The notes beneath the pieces are model-generated. The model did no database searches, was not told the origin of the DNA, and was given only the letters and a program-made list of their open reading frames with translations. DNA of 64,000 nt from Phenylobacterium immobile (ATCC 35973) (GTDB lineage Bacteria > Pseudomonadota > Alphaproteobacteria > Caulobacterales > Caulobacteraceae): NCBI RefSeq assembly GCF_001375595.1, contig NZ_CVJQ01000001.1, positions 2,815,816 to 2,879,815 on the forward strand. The letters run 5' to 3'. Position numbers and translations under genes: made by a program. Below, in pieces: positions 34,267 through 42,531 of this stretch. Numbering within the stretch: position 1 is the first letter of the stretch; every line of letters begins with the position of its first letter.

Positions 34267-35634
34267 ATGCTGTATGACAGCACAAAGCCGTTCCACACCT
34301 ATGTCGACGCCAAGGCCGGCACCGTGGACCGGGCGATCTTTGCAGACCAAGCCATCTACGAGATGGAGTTGGAGCGCATCTTCGCCCGCGCATGGAATTT
34401 CATGTGCCACGAGAGCCAGATCCCGAAGGCGGGCGACTTCTTCCTCAGCTTCATCGGCGAAGAATCGGTGATCGCGACTCGCGACAAGAAGGGCGAGCTC
34501 CAGGTCCTGCTGAACTCGTGCCGCCACCGCGGCAACGCGGTATGCCGCGCCGAAATGGGCAATGCGCGCTCGTTCCTGTGCACCTATCACGGCTGGACCT
34601 ACGGCCTGGACGGTCAGCTAATCGGCGTGCCCGGCTACAAGGATTTCTACCACGAGCAACTGGACAAGTCGCAGTGGGGCCTGGTGAAGGCTGGCAAGGT
34701 GGCCTCCTACAAGGGCTTCGTCTTCGCGACGATGGACCCGGAAGCGCCGGACCTCGACGAATACCTCGGCCCGGTTGGCCGACTTGGCCTCGACCTGATG
34801 GCTGAGAAGGGCGACGTCGTCGCCGTCGAGGGCGTCCAGAAGAACCTGATCGGCTGCAACTGGAAGCTGGCCGTCGACAACCTCTACGACTGGTACCACG
34901 TCCAGATCAGCCATGCCTCGTCGACGATGTCGGGCTATTCGCGCCCGCTCGTGCCGGCAGTGGTCGACGAAGGCGCACCGAAGCCGCCGCAACAGAACCA
35001 GCAAATGCTGCACCGCGTCCTGCTGGGCGACTACGGCCACGGCATCAGCGGCCCGCGCCGTTCGCCAGAGATGCGCGAGTATCAGCAGCTGGTCGGCGAC
35101 AAGATCGAACCACTGAACGACGATCGTTGGCGCGACGAACCCGCGGCGAAGGCGGCCCTGGGCGAAGCCGGCGCCGACACCCGCGGCCACCCGAACATCT
35201 TCCCGAACCTGTGGGTCGCCTCCGGCGGCACCCAGCTGTCTCTGCGTCTGCCGCGCGGACCGGGCCAGTGCGAGATCTGGTGGTTCACACTGGTGCCGCG
35301 CGACATGCCTAAGGAAACCCGCGACCTGCGGATCATGCGCGCCAACCACACCTTCGGCCCGGCCGGCATGCTGGAGCAGGACGACGGCGAGAACTGGGAC
35401 CAGTCAACGCGGGCCACCCGCGGCCCAATCGCCCAGCGCTATCCGCTGAACTTCGCCATGAACCTTGGCCTGGGCGAACCGACTGTCACCGCCGACGGCG
35501 TTCGCTACATCGACACCCACATCAACGAGCACGCCCAACTGTGGACCTACCGCGCCTGGGCCGAATGGATGGACGCCGACAATTGGGCCGATCTTAAGAA
35601 GAGCCGGACCCCGACGCCGGTCGGCGCCGTCTGA
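34267..35634 (+). CDS. Rieske non-heme iron aromatic ring-hydroxylating oxygenase, alpha subunit
   Basis: This is a 455-residue catalytic subunit. The Rieske [2Fe-2S] domain has SCRHRGN (C85, H87) and CTYHGW (C105, H108). The catalytic domain has the bridging Asp and iron ligands in VDNLYDWYHVQISH (D208, H211, H216). Such enzymes insert oxygen into aromatic rings or demethylate side groups, using electrons from a reductase not encoded nearby. GAGGAG precedes the ATG at 34267; the longer open frame upstream is not credible. No beta subunit is adjacent. Neighbouring MFS and MarR genes point to controlled catabolism of an unidentified aromatic compound. Confidence 0.92.
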   Translation: MLYDSTKPFHTYVDAKAGTVDRAIFADQAIYEMELERIFARAWNFMCHESQIPKAGDFFLSFIGEESVIATRDKKGELQVLLNSCRHRGNAVCRAEMGNARSFLCTYHGWTYGLDGQLIGVPGYKDFYHEQLDKSQWGLVKAGKVASYKGFVFATMDPEAPDLDEYLGPVGRLGLDLMAEKGDVVAVEGVQKNLIGCNWKLAVDNLYDWYHVQISHASSTMSGYSRPLVPAVVDEGAPKPPQQNQQMLHRVLLGDYGHGISGPRRSPEMREYQQLVGDKIEPLNDDRWRDEPAAKAALGEAGADTRGHPNIFPNLWVASGGTQLSLRLPRGPGQCEIWWFTLVPRDMPKETRDLRIMRANHTFGPAGMLEQDDGENWDQSTRATRGPIAQRYPLNFAMNLGLGEPTVTADGVRYIDTHINEHAQLWTYRAWAEWMDADNWADLKKSRTPTPVGAV

Positions 35635-35654
35635 TCACCGCACTCTGGACACGA

Positions 35655-35689
35655 AGAGGCCGGCCGCGGGACACCGCGGCCGGCCTTTT
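35655..35689 (+). terminator. Terminator of the Rieske oxygenase gene
   Basis: A perfect 12-bp stem (GGCCGGCCGCGG) with a GACA loop at 35658-35685 is followed by TTTT, 20 bp after the stop codon. Confidence 0.9.
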
Positions 35690-35722
35690 CATATGGGCCA
35701 AGGCTGTCGACCCCGTAGGCCG

Positions 35723-36055
35723 CTAGCTCCAGTTTTCGCGAGCGGCCTCAAGCAGGGTGATCTTGATGTCGGCCTCCGGCGCGCCCCGCGCGACGAGCGG
35801 GGCCTTCACGGCCGCAAACAGCGCCTGCTTCAATTCCGGCGTCCGGCCGGCCATCATGGCGATCTGGACCTCGACGAAGCGATCGCCCATGCCTGCGCGC
35901 GGTCGCAGATTGGCGGCCGGCAGCTCGGCGAGCTTGAAGGCCGTCGCCTCCGGCGGCGCGCCGATGCTCGCGGTGAGCGCGGCCTGGACGTCGTCGAACA
36001 GCGGCGCGGCGTCGCCGATCCAGCCTTCGCGCGTGGTGATAAGAACTGAGGGCAT
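35723..36055 (-). CDS. Tautomerase family protein
   Basis: This is a 110-residue protein that begins Met-Pro. After Met removal the N-terminal Pro is the catalytic base of the 4-oxalocrotonate tautomerase/MIF superfamily. The beta-alpha-beta pattern PSVLITTREGWIG, DDVQAALTASIGAPPEAT, FVEVQIAMMAGRTPELKQALFAAV fits the fold, and an Arg-containing segment lies in the middle. Relatives isomerise keto-enol intermediates of aromatic degradation. It is near but not in an operon with the Rieske gene, and a strong terminator lies between them. Confidence 0.8.
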   Translation of the reverse strand: MPSVLITTREGWIGDAAPLFDDVQAALTASIGAPPEATAFKLAELPAANLRPRAGMGDRFVEVQIAMMAGRTPELKQALFAAVKAPLVARGAPEADIKITLLEAARENWS

Positions 36056-36115
36056 GACAAACTCCTTCTGGTCTCAGATGTCATCTGAGACGGCTGTTTC
36101 AAGGGCCGGGCGGGT

Positions 36116-38371
36116 CTAGACCTCGCCGGCCGCGAGAAGCTGACGGAAGCGCTCGCTCTCGACAGGTCGGGAGAAGTAGTAGCCCTGCATCTCCGTACAG
36201 CCCCAGCCCCGCAGCAACTCCATCTGCTCGACCGTCTCGACGCCCTCAGCGACGATTCGCAGGTCCAGCTCGCGCGCCAGACTGATCGCCGCCTTGACGA
36301 TGGCGACATCGCCCGGATTGTCGACAATGCCGTCAACAAAGACCTGGGCGATCTTGATCTGGTCGACCGGATAGCGGTGCAGATAGTCCAGGGATGAGTA
36401 GCCGGTGCCGAAATCGTCGAGGCTGATCTTCAACCCTTGATGATGGAACCGCTGCAGCAGGTCGCCCTGGGTGCGATTGGCCTCCATGAGCGTGGTCTCG
36501 GTCAGCTCCAGCTGCAGGTGGTTGGCGGGCAGGCCGCTCTCAAGAAGGATCTGGGCGACTTCAGCCTGCAACTCGACGGGCCGACGGAACTGCACCGCTG
36601 ACATGTTCACCGACACGGAGATGGGCTTGAGCCCCTGGTCGATCCACGAGCGGGCCTCGCGACAGGCCGTCTTCAAGATCCAGTCGCCCATCTGGATGAT
36701 CAGGCCGTTGGATTCGGCCTCCGGAATGAAGTCCACAGGCGAGACAATGCCCCGGGTGGGGTGACGCCAGCGGACCAGAGCCTCGACCCCGGTGATCGCC
36801 CGCGTCCGCGCGTCCACCTGCGGCTGGTACAGCAGCGCCAACTGGTTGTGGGCGATGGCGTGGCGCAGCTCCTCGGCCAGCAGGATGCGCCGGCGCGCGT
36901 CGGCGTCCATGCCCGGCGTAAAGAACCGATAGGTCTCGCGGCCCTCCGCCTTGGCGCGATAGAGCGCAAGCTCCGCCTGGGCGAGCAGCGTCTCGGCGTC
37001 GGCTTCGCCGTCATGCATGGCGATGCCGATGCTGACGCCGGAGTGCACCTGCCGGCCCTGGATGATGTAGGGCGCCTTCATGGTGTCGATAATCTTGCGG
37101 GCGAGGTCGCCGGCCTGCTCGGGCGAGTCGACGCCCCGTTCCAGGATGGCGAATTCATCCGCCCCGAAGCGGGCGATGACGTCGCTGCGCCGGGCCACAT
37201 CGCCGAGGCGGCGCGCAACCTGCTGCAACAGCAGGTCGCCCGCCAAGCGCCCCATGGCGTCATTGACGTCCTTGAACCGGTCGAGATCGAGGTAGTGGAC
37301 GGCGAAACCGCCGTCGCGGCGATCGGCGATGGCGCGGTTGAGCGTATCGCCGAACAGGGCTCGGTTCGACAGCCGCGTGAGGTTGTCGAGCTGGTGGCTG
37401 AGCGCCAAGGCTTCCTCGGCGCGGCGGCGTTCATTCAGGTGCCGGTTGCGCAGCAGGATCGCACCGACCAGTTCGGCGAAGACGTTGATCACGTCCTTCT
37501 CGACCTTGGTCCAGACCCGCGACTTGCGGCAGTCGTGCATGGTCACCGACCCCCACAACCGGCCTTCCATGAGGACCGGCATGATGAGGATCGTGCATGC
37601 TTCTGAGCGGGCGGTGAACGCGCGGGCGACGGCGTTGCCGTCCTCATGGTCGAGGACCACGGGACGGCCGGCCTCCATTTCGCGGAACCAGCCCAGATCG
37701 TCCGACGCGATCTGCGGCGCTTCGACCCGTTCGCGGATGGCCGGCGGGGCGGCCTGGCCCGGCGCCTCCCAGCGGAACAGCAGGTTGGCGGTGCCCCGCC
37801 GCTCGCCGGAGTCTTCGAAGACCAGAACACGATCCGAACGGAAGGCCGTGCCGAGGAGCTCCAGGGCGCGGGGCAGCGCCTCCTCGGGCGACGGCGCCGA
37901 CACCAGCATGCCGATGCCCTCGACCAGCGCCGTCCGCAAACGACCGCGATACTCCATCTCCCGCAGGTGGCTGGGGGTTTGGGAAATGTCTCGCGCCAAG
38001 CCCGAAAAACCGGTCAGAACGCCCTCATCGTCCAGAACCGGCATGCCGTCGATCTGAAGGGGCATGACCTCGCCGTCGCGCTCCAGCGGCAACAGCAGGC
38101 TGTGGAAGGATTGGGGGTCGGTCCGCAGCTCGTTCAGGCGATGCGACAGCGCCTCACGGTCCTCCTCGCGGACCAGATCTTCAACCCGACGCCCGGCGAC
38201 GCGGGCTGCGGCCCAACTGGAGATCGGCTGCTTGCCAGGCATGACCCGACGGATGACGAAATCGGGATCCGCCTCCCAGACGTAGTCGGCCACCGACGCA
38301 ACTAGGCGGCGATAGTCGAACTCCTCGGCCGGAGGCAGAGCTTTTGAGGCGGATTTCGCTCTTCTCACCAT
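36116..38371 (-). CDS. PAS-GAF-GGDEF-EAL cyclic-di-GMP signalling protein
   Basis: This 751-residue protein has, in order, a PAS domain (about 18-130, FDYRRLVASVADYVWEAD), a GAF domain (about 150-315, LVSAPSPEEALPRALELL), a GGDEF domain (about 335-490) and an EAL domain (about 505-745). The GGDEF signature reads RFGADEF, with Ala in place of the second Gly, while the inhibitory RxxD site (RRSD) five residues upstream is kept. The EAL domain is intact (GVEALVRWRHP, LDDFGTGYSSLDYL). A phosphodiesterase with regulatory or weak cyclase activity is most likely. No transmembrane segment is evident, so it probably senses a cytosolic signal. It is monocistronic. Confidence 0.92.
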   Translation of the reverse strand: MVRRAKSASKALPPAEEFDYRRLVASVADYVWEADPDFVIRRVMPGKQPISSWAAARVAGRRVEDLVREEDREALSHRLNELRTDPQSFHSLLLPLERDGEVMPLQIDGMPVLDDEGVLTGFSGLARDISQTPSHLREMEYRGRLRTALVEGIGMLVSAPSPEEALPRALELLGTAFRSDRVLVFEDSGERRGTANLLFRWEAPGQAAPPAIRERVEAPQIASDDLGWFREMEAGRPVVLDHEDGNAVARAFTARSEACTILIMPVLMEGRLWGSVTMHDCRKSRVWTKVEKDVINVFAELVGAILLRNRHLNERRRAEEALALSHQLDNLTRLSNRALFGDTLNRAIADRRDGGFAVHYLDLDRFKDVNDAMGRLAGDLLLQQVARRLGDVARRSDVIARFGADEFAILERGVDSPEQAGDLARKIIDTMKAPYIIQGRQVHSGVSIGIAMHDGEADAETLLAQAELALYRAKAEGRETYRFFTPGMDADARRRILLAEELRHAIAHNQLALLYQPQVDARTRAITGVEALVRWRHPTRGIVSPVDFIPEAESNGLIIQMGDWILKTACREARSWIDQGLKPISVSVNMSAVQFRRPVELQAEVAQILLESGLPANHLQLELTETTLMEANRTQGDLLQRFHHQGLKISLDDFGTGYSSLDYLHRYPVDQIKIAQVFVDGIVDNPGDVAIVKAAISLARELDLRIVAEGVETVEQMELLRGWGCTEMQGYYFSRPVESERFRQLLAAGEV

Positions 38372-38522
38372 CCCTGCGTCCTGCCCGCCATCCCAGATCG
38401 GCCAGCGAAGGGCAAACCTACCATAAGTGCGATCAGCCGAGAGTCCGGTGAATTTTTCCGGTGCGGCCGCGCCGTCGATTCACAGTTACGTCAGTTCTCC
38501 GAAATGTCGACCATGCGACATG

Positions 38523-38553
38523 AAAAAGCCCCTGCGGGTACAACCGCAGGGGC
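38523..38553 (-). terminator. Terminator of the small lipoprotein gene
   Basis: A perfect 10-bp stem GCCCCTGCGG with a 6-nt loop is preceded on the plus strand by five A residues, giving a U-run on the minus strand. It lies 27 bp beyond the lipoprotein stop. Confidence 0.88.
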
Positions 38554-38579
38554 GTATTTTCGACCGATCGGCCAAGCGC

Positions 38580-38825
38580 CTACTTCGAGGGCGAGGTGTC
38601 CGGGGTATTCCCAGTGGTCATGCCGCCGTCAGCATTGCCGGCCTGTTGTTCAACAGCGTCGGCCTGGGCGTTCAAGGCCTTTTCCTGGGCTTCGTTCGGC
38701 GTCGCCGCCGCTTGGGCTTCCATGGCGTCGGCTTGCTTTTCAGCCGTCTTGTCGGCAGCGCTCTCACCGCAGGCGGCGAGGCTGAGGGCGGCGCAAGCGC
38801 CAATAAGTCCGAGATAGATACGCAT
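38580..38825 (-). CDS. Small lipoprotein of unknown function
   Basis: This is an 81-residue protein with the lipoprotein signal MRIYLGLIGACAALSLAAC, with a LAAC lipobox. The mature part is Ala/Glu/Gln-rich and helical (KTAEKQADAMEAQAAATPNEAQEKALNAQADAVEQQ), ending in a Gly/Thr-rich tail. GAGAGGAAAC precedes the ATG. It is anchored to an envelope membrane; function unknown. Divergent from the response-regulator gene, with 137 bp between the starts. Confidence 0.8.
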   Translation of the reverse strand: MRIYLGLIGACAALSLAACGESAADKTAEKQADAMEAQAAATPNEAQEKALNAQADAVEQQAGNADGGMTTGNTPDTSPSK

Positions 38826-38962
38826 CGTTTCCTCTCCAAGGTTGGAATCGCCAAGCTTCAGCGCATAACGCGGCCTAAGGTTGCGTCCTTTCATGCGTTC
38901 GCTAAGACCATAAGGGCGTAAAAGCGCTGGAGACGCCGTCGCTTCGATACGTCTGCGAGCCT

Positions 38963-39688
38963 ATGAACACCGAGCCGTTGCACCATATCGCCGTCGTGGA
39001 TGACGACGCAGGCATCCGCACCCTGCTGGTGCGCATACTGCGGGAGTCCGGCTACGAGGCGACGGGCGCCGAGGACGGTCGGTCCCTGCGGCGGCTGATG
39101 GCTGAACGCCCCATCGACCTAATTTTGCTCGACATCATGTTGCCCGGCGAAACCGGACTGGAGCTTTGCCAGGAGGTCCGGGCGGAGAGCGGCGCGGCGG
39201 TCATCATGGTGAGCGCCCGCGGCAAGGAAGCCGATCGCGTCGCCGGCCTGGACGTCGGCGCCGACGACTATATCGCCAAGCCCTTTGGCCGTTCGGAGGT
39301 GTTGGCGCGGATCCGCGCCGTGCTGCGTCGCTCCACCGCCCAAACCGCGCCCACGACGCGCCGAGCGCCGGAAACCCTAAGCTTCGCCGGCTGGCGCTAC
39401 AGGCCCAGGCAGTGCGAGTTGATCGCGCCCTCCGGCGCCGAGGTCACCTTGACGGGCGCCGAGCACGAACTTCTGCTGGCCCTGTTGCGCAATCCCCAGC
39501 GGACGATCGGCCGGGAAAGGCTGCTGGAGCTGGCGCGCGGGCGCCTGGGCCACGCCTCCGACCGCAGCGTGGACGTGCTGATCAGCCGCCTGCGGCGCAA
39601 GATGGGCGACGGGGAAGCCTCACGGCCGATGATCCACACGGTCCGCGGCATCGGCTACATGCTGGCGGTCGAGGTCGACGCGGCCTGA
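38963..39688 (+). CDS. OmpR-family response regulator
   Basis: This 241-residue protein has a receiver domain with acidic pocket VVDDDAG, phospho-acceptor Asp57 in LILLDIMLP, and the conserved Lys in YIAKPFG. The C-terminal winged helix has VTLTGAEHELLLALLRNPQR, DRSVDVLISRLRRKM and HTVRGIGYMLAV. It is activated by the histidine kinase encoded immediately downstream (the stop and start share one base). Target genes are unknown; the divergent lipoprotein gene is a reasonable guess. Confidence 0.93.
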   Translation: MNTEPLHHIAVVDDDAGIRTLLVRILRESGYEATGAEDGRSLRRLMAERPIDLILLDIMLPGETGLELCQEVRAESGAAVIMVSARGKEADRVAGLDVGADDYIAKPFGRSEVLARIRAVLRRSTAQTAPTTRRAPETLSFAGWRYRPRQCELIAPSGAEVTLTGAEHELLLALLRNPQRTIGRERLLELARGRLGHASDRSVDVLISRLRRKMGDGEASRPMIHTVRGIGYMLAVEVDAA

Positions 39689-40998
39689 TGGCGCGCTTCT
39701 TCGGAAGTTTGCTGACGCGCATCGCCCTGCTGCTCCTGGCCGCGCTCGTCGTCGAGTTCGTCGGCGCCTCGGCGATCAACGCCTGGCAACGACGGCAGCT
39801 GATTTCGCGCGAACAGATCAGCCTGATCGTCGGCCATCTCGCCATGGCCCAGCACCTGGCCAACAATAGCCCGCCGCAGGCGCGCGCGCGCATCATGGCT
39901 GATCTGGGCAGCCCGCAGTTGCAGCTCAGCTGGTCGCCGACGACCGCTTTGCCCGCCCAGCCGACGGCGGAGCTTGGCTACACGCGGCGCGCCATCATCG
40001 CGGCGACCAAGCAGCCCGGGCCTGCCGATGTGCGCCTGCGGCCACGCGACCGTGAAAGCCGCAGCGGGATGATGGGCGCCCTGCGGCTCACGGACGGCAG
40101 CTTCCTGACCTTTCGGGCGCAGCCGCTCTATGACACCGCGCCGCCGCGCATACCTCTGCTGGGGCTGCATCTGGCGCTAGTGGCGGCGGTGATGCTCGCC
40201 GCCCTGATCTCGGCCCGGGCCATCCTGCAGCCTTTACGCAATCTCGCCAGAACGGCGGACGCCACCGGCGGCCCGGCGGGCCCAGGCTTTCAGGAGGAAG
40301 GGCCGCTCGAGGTGCGGCAGCTGGCGGTGGCGCTATCGGCCATGCAAGGCCGTCTGCTGAAGGCGCTGGATGATCATACGGAGTCGCTCGTCGCGGTCTC
40401 CCACGATCTACGCACGCCGATCCAACGCCTGCGGCTGCGCGCGGCGCTCGCGCCGGATGGCGAATGGCGCGAGGCCTTCGCCGCCGACCTCATAGACATG
40501 GAGCGGTTCATTAATTCGGTGATCGGCTACATGAGCCGCGGCGAGATCGAGGAACCTCGGCTGGTGGACGTCGCCGCCCTGGCCATGACGGCCGCCGACG
40601 ACGCCGCCGACGCCGGCTCCGGGGCGGCGGTGGACTATCGCGGGCCAGACGTGCTGGCGATCGAGACTCAGCCGCTCGCCTTGAAGCGCGCCCTGGGCAA
40701 CCTGGTCGAGAATGCGTGCAAGCACGCCGGCGTCGTGCTGATCCGCCTGGAGCGCGAAGATGACTGGGTGGTGCTCACCGTCGAGGACGATGGGCCCGGC
40801 ATCCCCGCGGCGCGGCGTGACGAGGCGTTCCTGCCTTTCCACCGACTTAACGCAGGCCGAAGCGGCGTCCATGCTGGCGCGGGGCTTGGCCTGACCATTG
40901 TTCAGAACATCGTCGCCGACATGGGCGGACGCGTCCGCCTTTCCGAAAGTTCGATGGGCGGCCTTGCGGCGGAGATTCGCATCCCCGCCGCGGCCTGA
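39688..40998 (+). CDS. Membrane sensor histidine kinase
   Basis: This is a 436-residue protein with an N-terminal TM helix (LLTRIALLLLAALVVEFVGA), a periplasmic sensor loop of about 130 residues, a second TM helix (LHLALVAAVMLAALISARAIL), a HAMP linker, the H-box SHDLRTPIQRLRLR (His at about 238) and an ATPase domain with NLVENACKH, DDGPGIP and GAGLGLTIV. It phosphorylates the partner response regulator. The periplasmic loop shows no recognised sensory domain, and the signal is unknown. Confidence 0.93.
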   Translation: MARFFGSLLTRIALLLLAALVVEFVGASAINAWQRRQLISREQISLIVGHLAMAQHLANNSPPQARARIMADLGSPQLQLSWSPTTALPAQPTAELGYTRRAIIAATKQPGPADVRLRPRDRESRSGMMGALRLTDGSFLTFRAQPLYDTAPPRIPLLGLHLALVAAVMLAALISARAILQPLRNLARTADATGGPAGPGFQEEGPLEVRQLAVALSAMQGRLLKALDDHTESLVAVSHDLRTPIQRLRLRAALAPDGEWREAFAADLIDMERFINSVIGYMSRGEIEEPRLVDVAALAMTAADDAADAGSGAAVDYRGPDVLAIETQPLALKRALGNLVENACKHAGVVLIRLEREDDWVVLTVEDDGPGIPAARRDEAFLPFHRLNAGRSGVHAGAGLGLTIVQNIVADMGGRVRLSESSMGGLAAEIRIPAAA

Positions 40999-41010
40999 CC
41001 CCCTTCGCCG

Positions 41011-41259
41011 TCAGCGTCGGCGAATGGCGCTGACGATGACCAGGAGCAGGATCGCGCCCAAGGTCGAGACGATCAGGCTGCCCACGAAGCCACCGAAGTT
41101 GATGCCCAGCATTCCGGCGAGAAAGCCGCCCAGCAAGGCGCCGGCGATGCCGACGATCAGGTTCATCACCAATCCGTGCTTACGCTTCAGCACCTGCTCC
41201 GCAATCCAACCGGCCAGAATGCCGATGATGATCGCGCCAATAATTCCAACGCCGCTCAT
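41011..41259 (-). CDS. GlsB/YeaQ/YmgE family stress-response membrane protein
   Basis: This is an 82-residue, very hydrophobic protein with three TM helices: GIIGAIIIGILAGWIAEQV, MNLIVGIAGALLGGFLAGML and GSLIVSTLGAILLLVIVSAI, and the family loop KRKHGLVMN. It belongs to the Gly-zipper (transglycosylase-associated) family, often induced by stress. It is convergent with the histidine kinase gene, 12 bp between stops. Confidence 0.9.
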   Translation of the reverse strand: MSGVGIIGAIIIGILAGWIAEQVLKRKHGLVMNLIVGIAGALLGGFLAGMLGINFGGFVGSLIVSTLGAILLLVIVSAIRRR

Positions 41260-41685
41260 AAGTGTGCTCCCACAGCTGTGAGCCGATGTAACGCGCGTGT
41301 ACGCTCAAGGTTCTATGCAACCCTAGATTGCGAGGGACGCAAGATGCGTCCTTTCGTCGCATAAGCAGCGCTGCGTCGGCCCGGCGCATGCTGCTCTGCG
41401 TTCTTTCGCGCCGCCGTCGTCCTTGTTCACCGTGGCCCAAGCGCGGCGTTCGGCCTCGTCCTCCGAAACGCCCTCGCTTCATAACCGCCCGCGATATGCG
41501 CAGCCTCGCGCTCCTGTTTATCCGCATACCGAGACTTGTCCCCACGAGGCATAGGTCTATCCCTTCAGTTGCTAGGCGCTCTAGCGAATCAACCGGACGT
41601 CGTGCACCCGGTTCCGAGGGACCCGGAATTGGAACAGAGTTTAACCCAGTTAATTCCGAGTCGGGCCTAGACCGTGGTCTGCAAG
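41260..41685. promoter_or_regulatory. Divergent upstream region between GlsB-like and Crp/Fnr genes
   Basis: This 426-bp region has no credible gene. Near the Crp/Fnr start are a palindrome TTAAC-CCA-GTTAA (41641-41653) and an enclosing 7-bp inverted repeat CGGAATT/AATTCCG (41624-41630 and 41652-41658). These are candidate operator or promoter elements. Poorly coding open frames across it lack start signals. Confidence 0.4.
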
Positions 41686-42426
41686 ATGATGCCCGGACGC
41701 CTCCTCGCAGTTCTCGAACGCTACGTAACCCTCACGCCCGAAGACCGCATCGTAGTCGAAGAGGTATTGTGTGAGGTTCGCCAAGCCCCGGCCGACGCCG
41801 AACTGGTGGTCGACGGCGACCCATCGACAGAGTGCCTCGTCCTACTTGAGGGCCAGGCCTTCCGGCATAAGACGTTGCCGGACGGCCGGCGTCAGATCCT
41901 GGGCTTTCTGGTTCCTGGCGACGTGCTCGACCTGCCCAGGCTGTTTATGGGCGTCGACTATGGCGTCACGGCGCTCACGGCCTGCCAGATCGCGCCGATC
42001 CCGCGAGGCCGCATCGAGGATATCCTCGCCGCCCATCCCCGGCTGGCGCGCGCCTTCTGGAGGATGCAGCTGGTCGAGGCCGCCATCCAGCGTGAATGGA
42101 TGATCGGCATGGGCCGTCGATCGGCCTATGCGCGGGTCGCCCACCTGCTGTGCGAAGCCTTCCTGCGCCTGCGCAACGTCGGCATGACCCATGGCGCGCG
42201 TTGCCGGTTCCCGGTGACGCAGAACCACCTGGCCGACGCCGCAGGCCTCTCCGGCGTGCACACCAATCGCGTCCTGCAGAGCCTGCGGCAGAACGATCTG
42301 ATCGCCTTTCGCGCCCGCGAACTGGTGGTGCTGGACTGGCCTGGCCTGTTCGCCGCCGCCGAGTTCGATCCCAACTACCTGCATCTGCCGGCTGAACCGC
42401 TCCAACGGACCAAGGTCACCGTCTGA
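41686..42426 (+). CDS. Crp/Fnr family transcriptional regulator
   Basis: This is a protein of about 246 residues with an N-terminal cyclic-nucleotide-binding-like beta barrel (LVVDGDPSTECLVLLEGQAFRHKTL, RRQILGFLVPGDVLDL), a long dimer helix and a C-terminal HTH (FPVTQNHLADAAGLSGVHTNRVLQSLRQNDLI). Cysteines for an Fnr-type iron-sulfur cluster are not arranged as in Fnr, so the ligand is uncertain. The ATG at 41686 is one of several close starts (GTG at 41674, ATG at 41689). Confidence 0.88.
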   Translation: MMPGRLLAVLERYVTLTPEDRIVVEEVLCEVRQAPADAELVVDGDPSTECLVLLEGQAFRHKTLPDGRRQILGFLVPGDVLDLPRLFMGVDYGVTALTACQIAPIPRGRIEDILAAHPRLARAFWRMQLVEAAIQREWMIGMGRRSAYARVAHLLCEAFLRLRNVGMTHGARCRFPVTQNHLADAAGLSGVHTNRVLQSLRQNDLIAFRARELVVLDWPGLFAAAEFDPNYLHLPAEPLQRTKVTV

Positions 42427-42531
42427 GGCCGACTGGCGCCTGGACCTTTGAGACGCCTTCCTGCGCAGGGGTTTGTGTGCGAAGCCGAAGGTGGAAGCCT
42501 GATCGGCGTGTCTCGGCCTTAAGTCTTAGCG

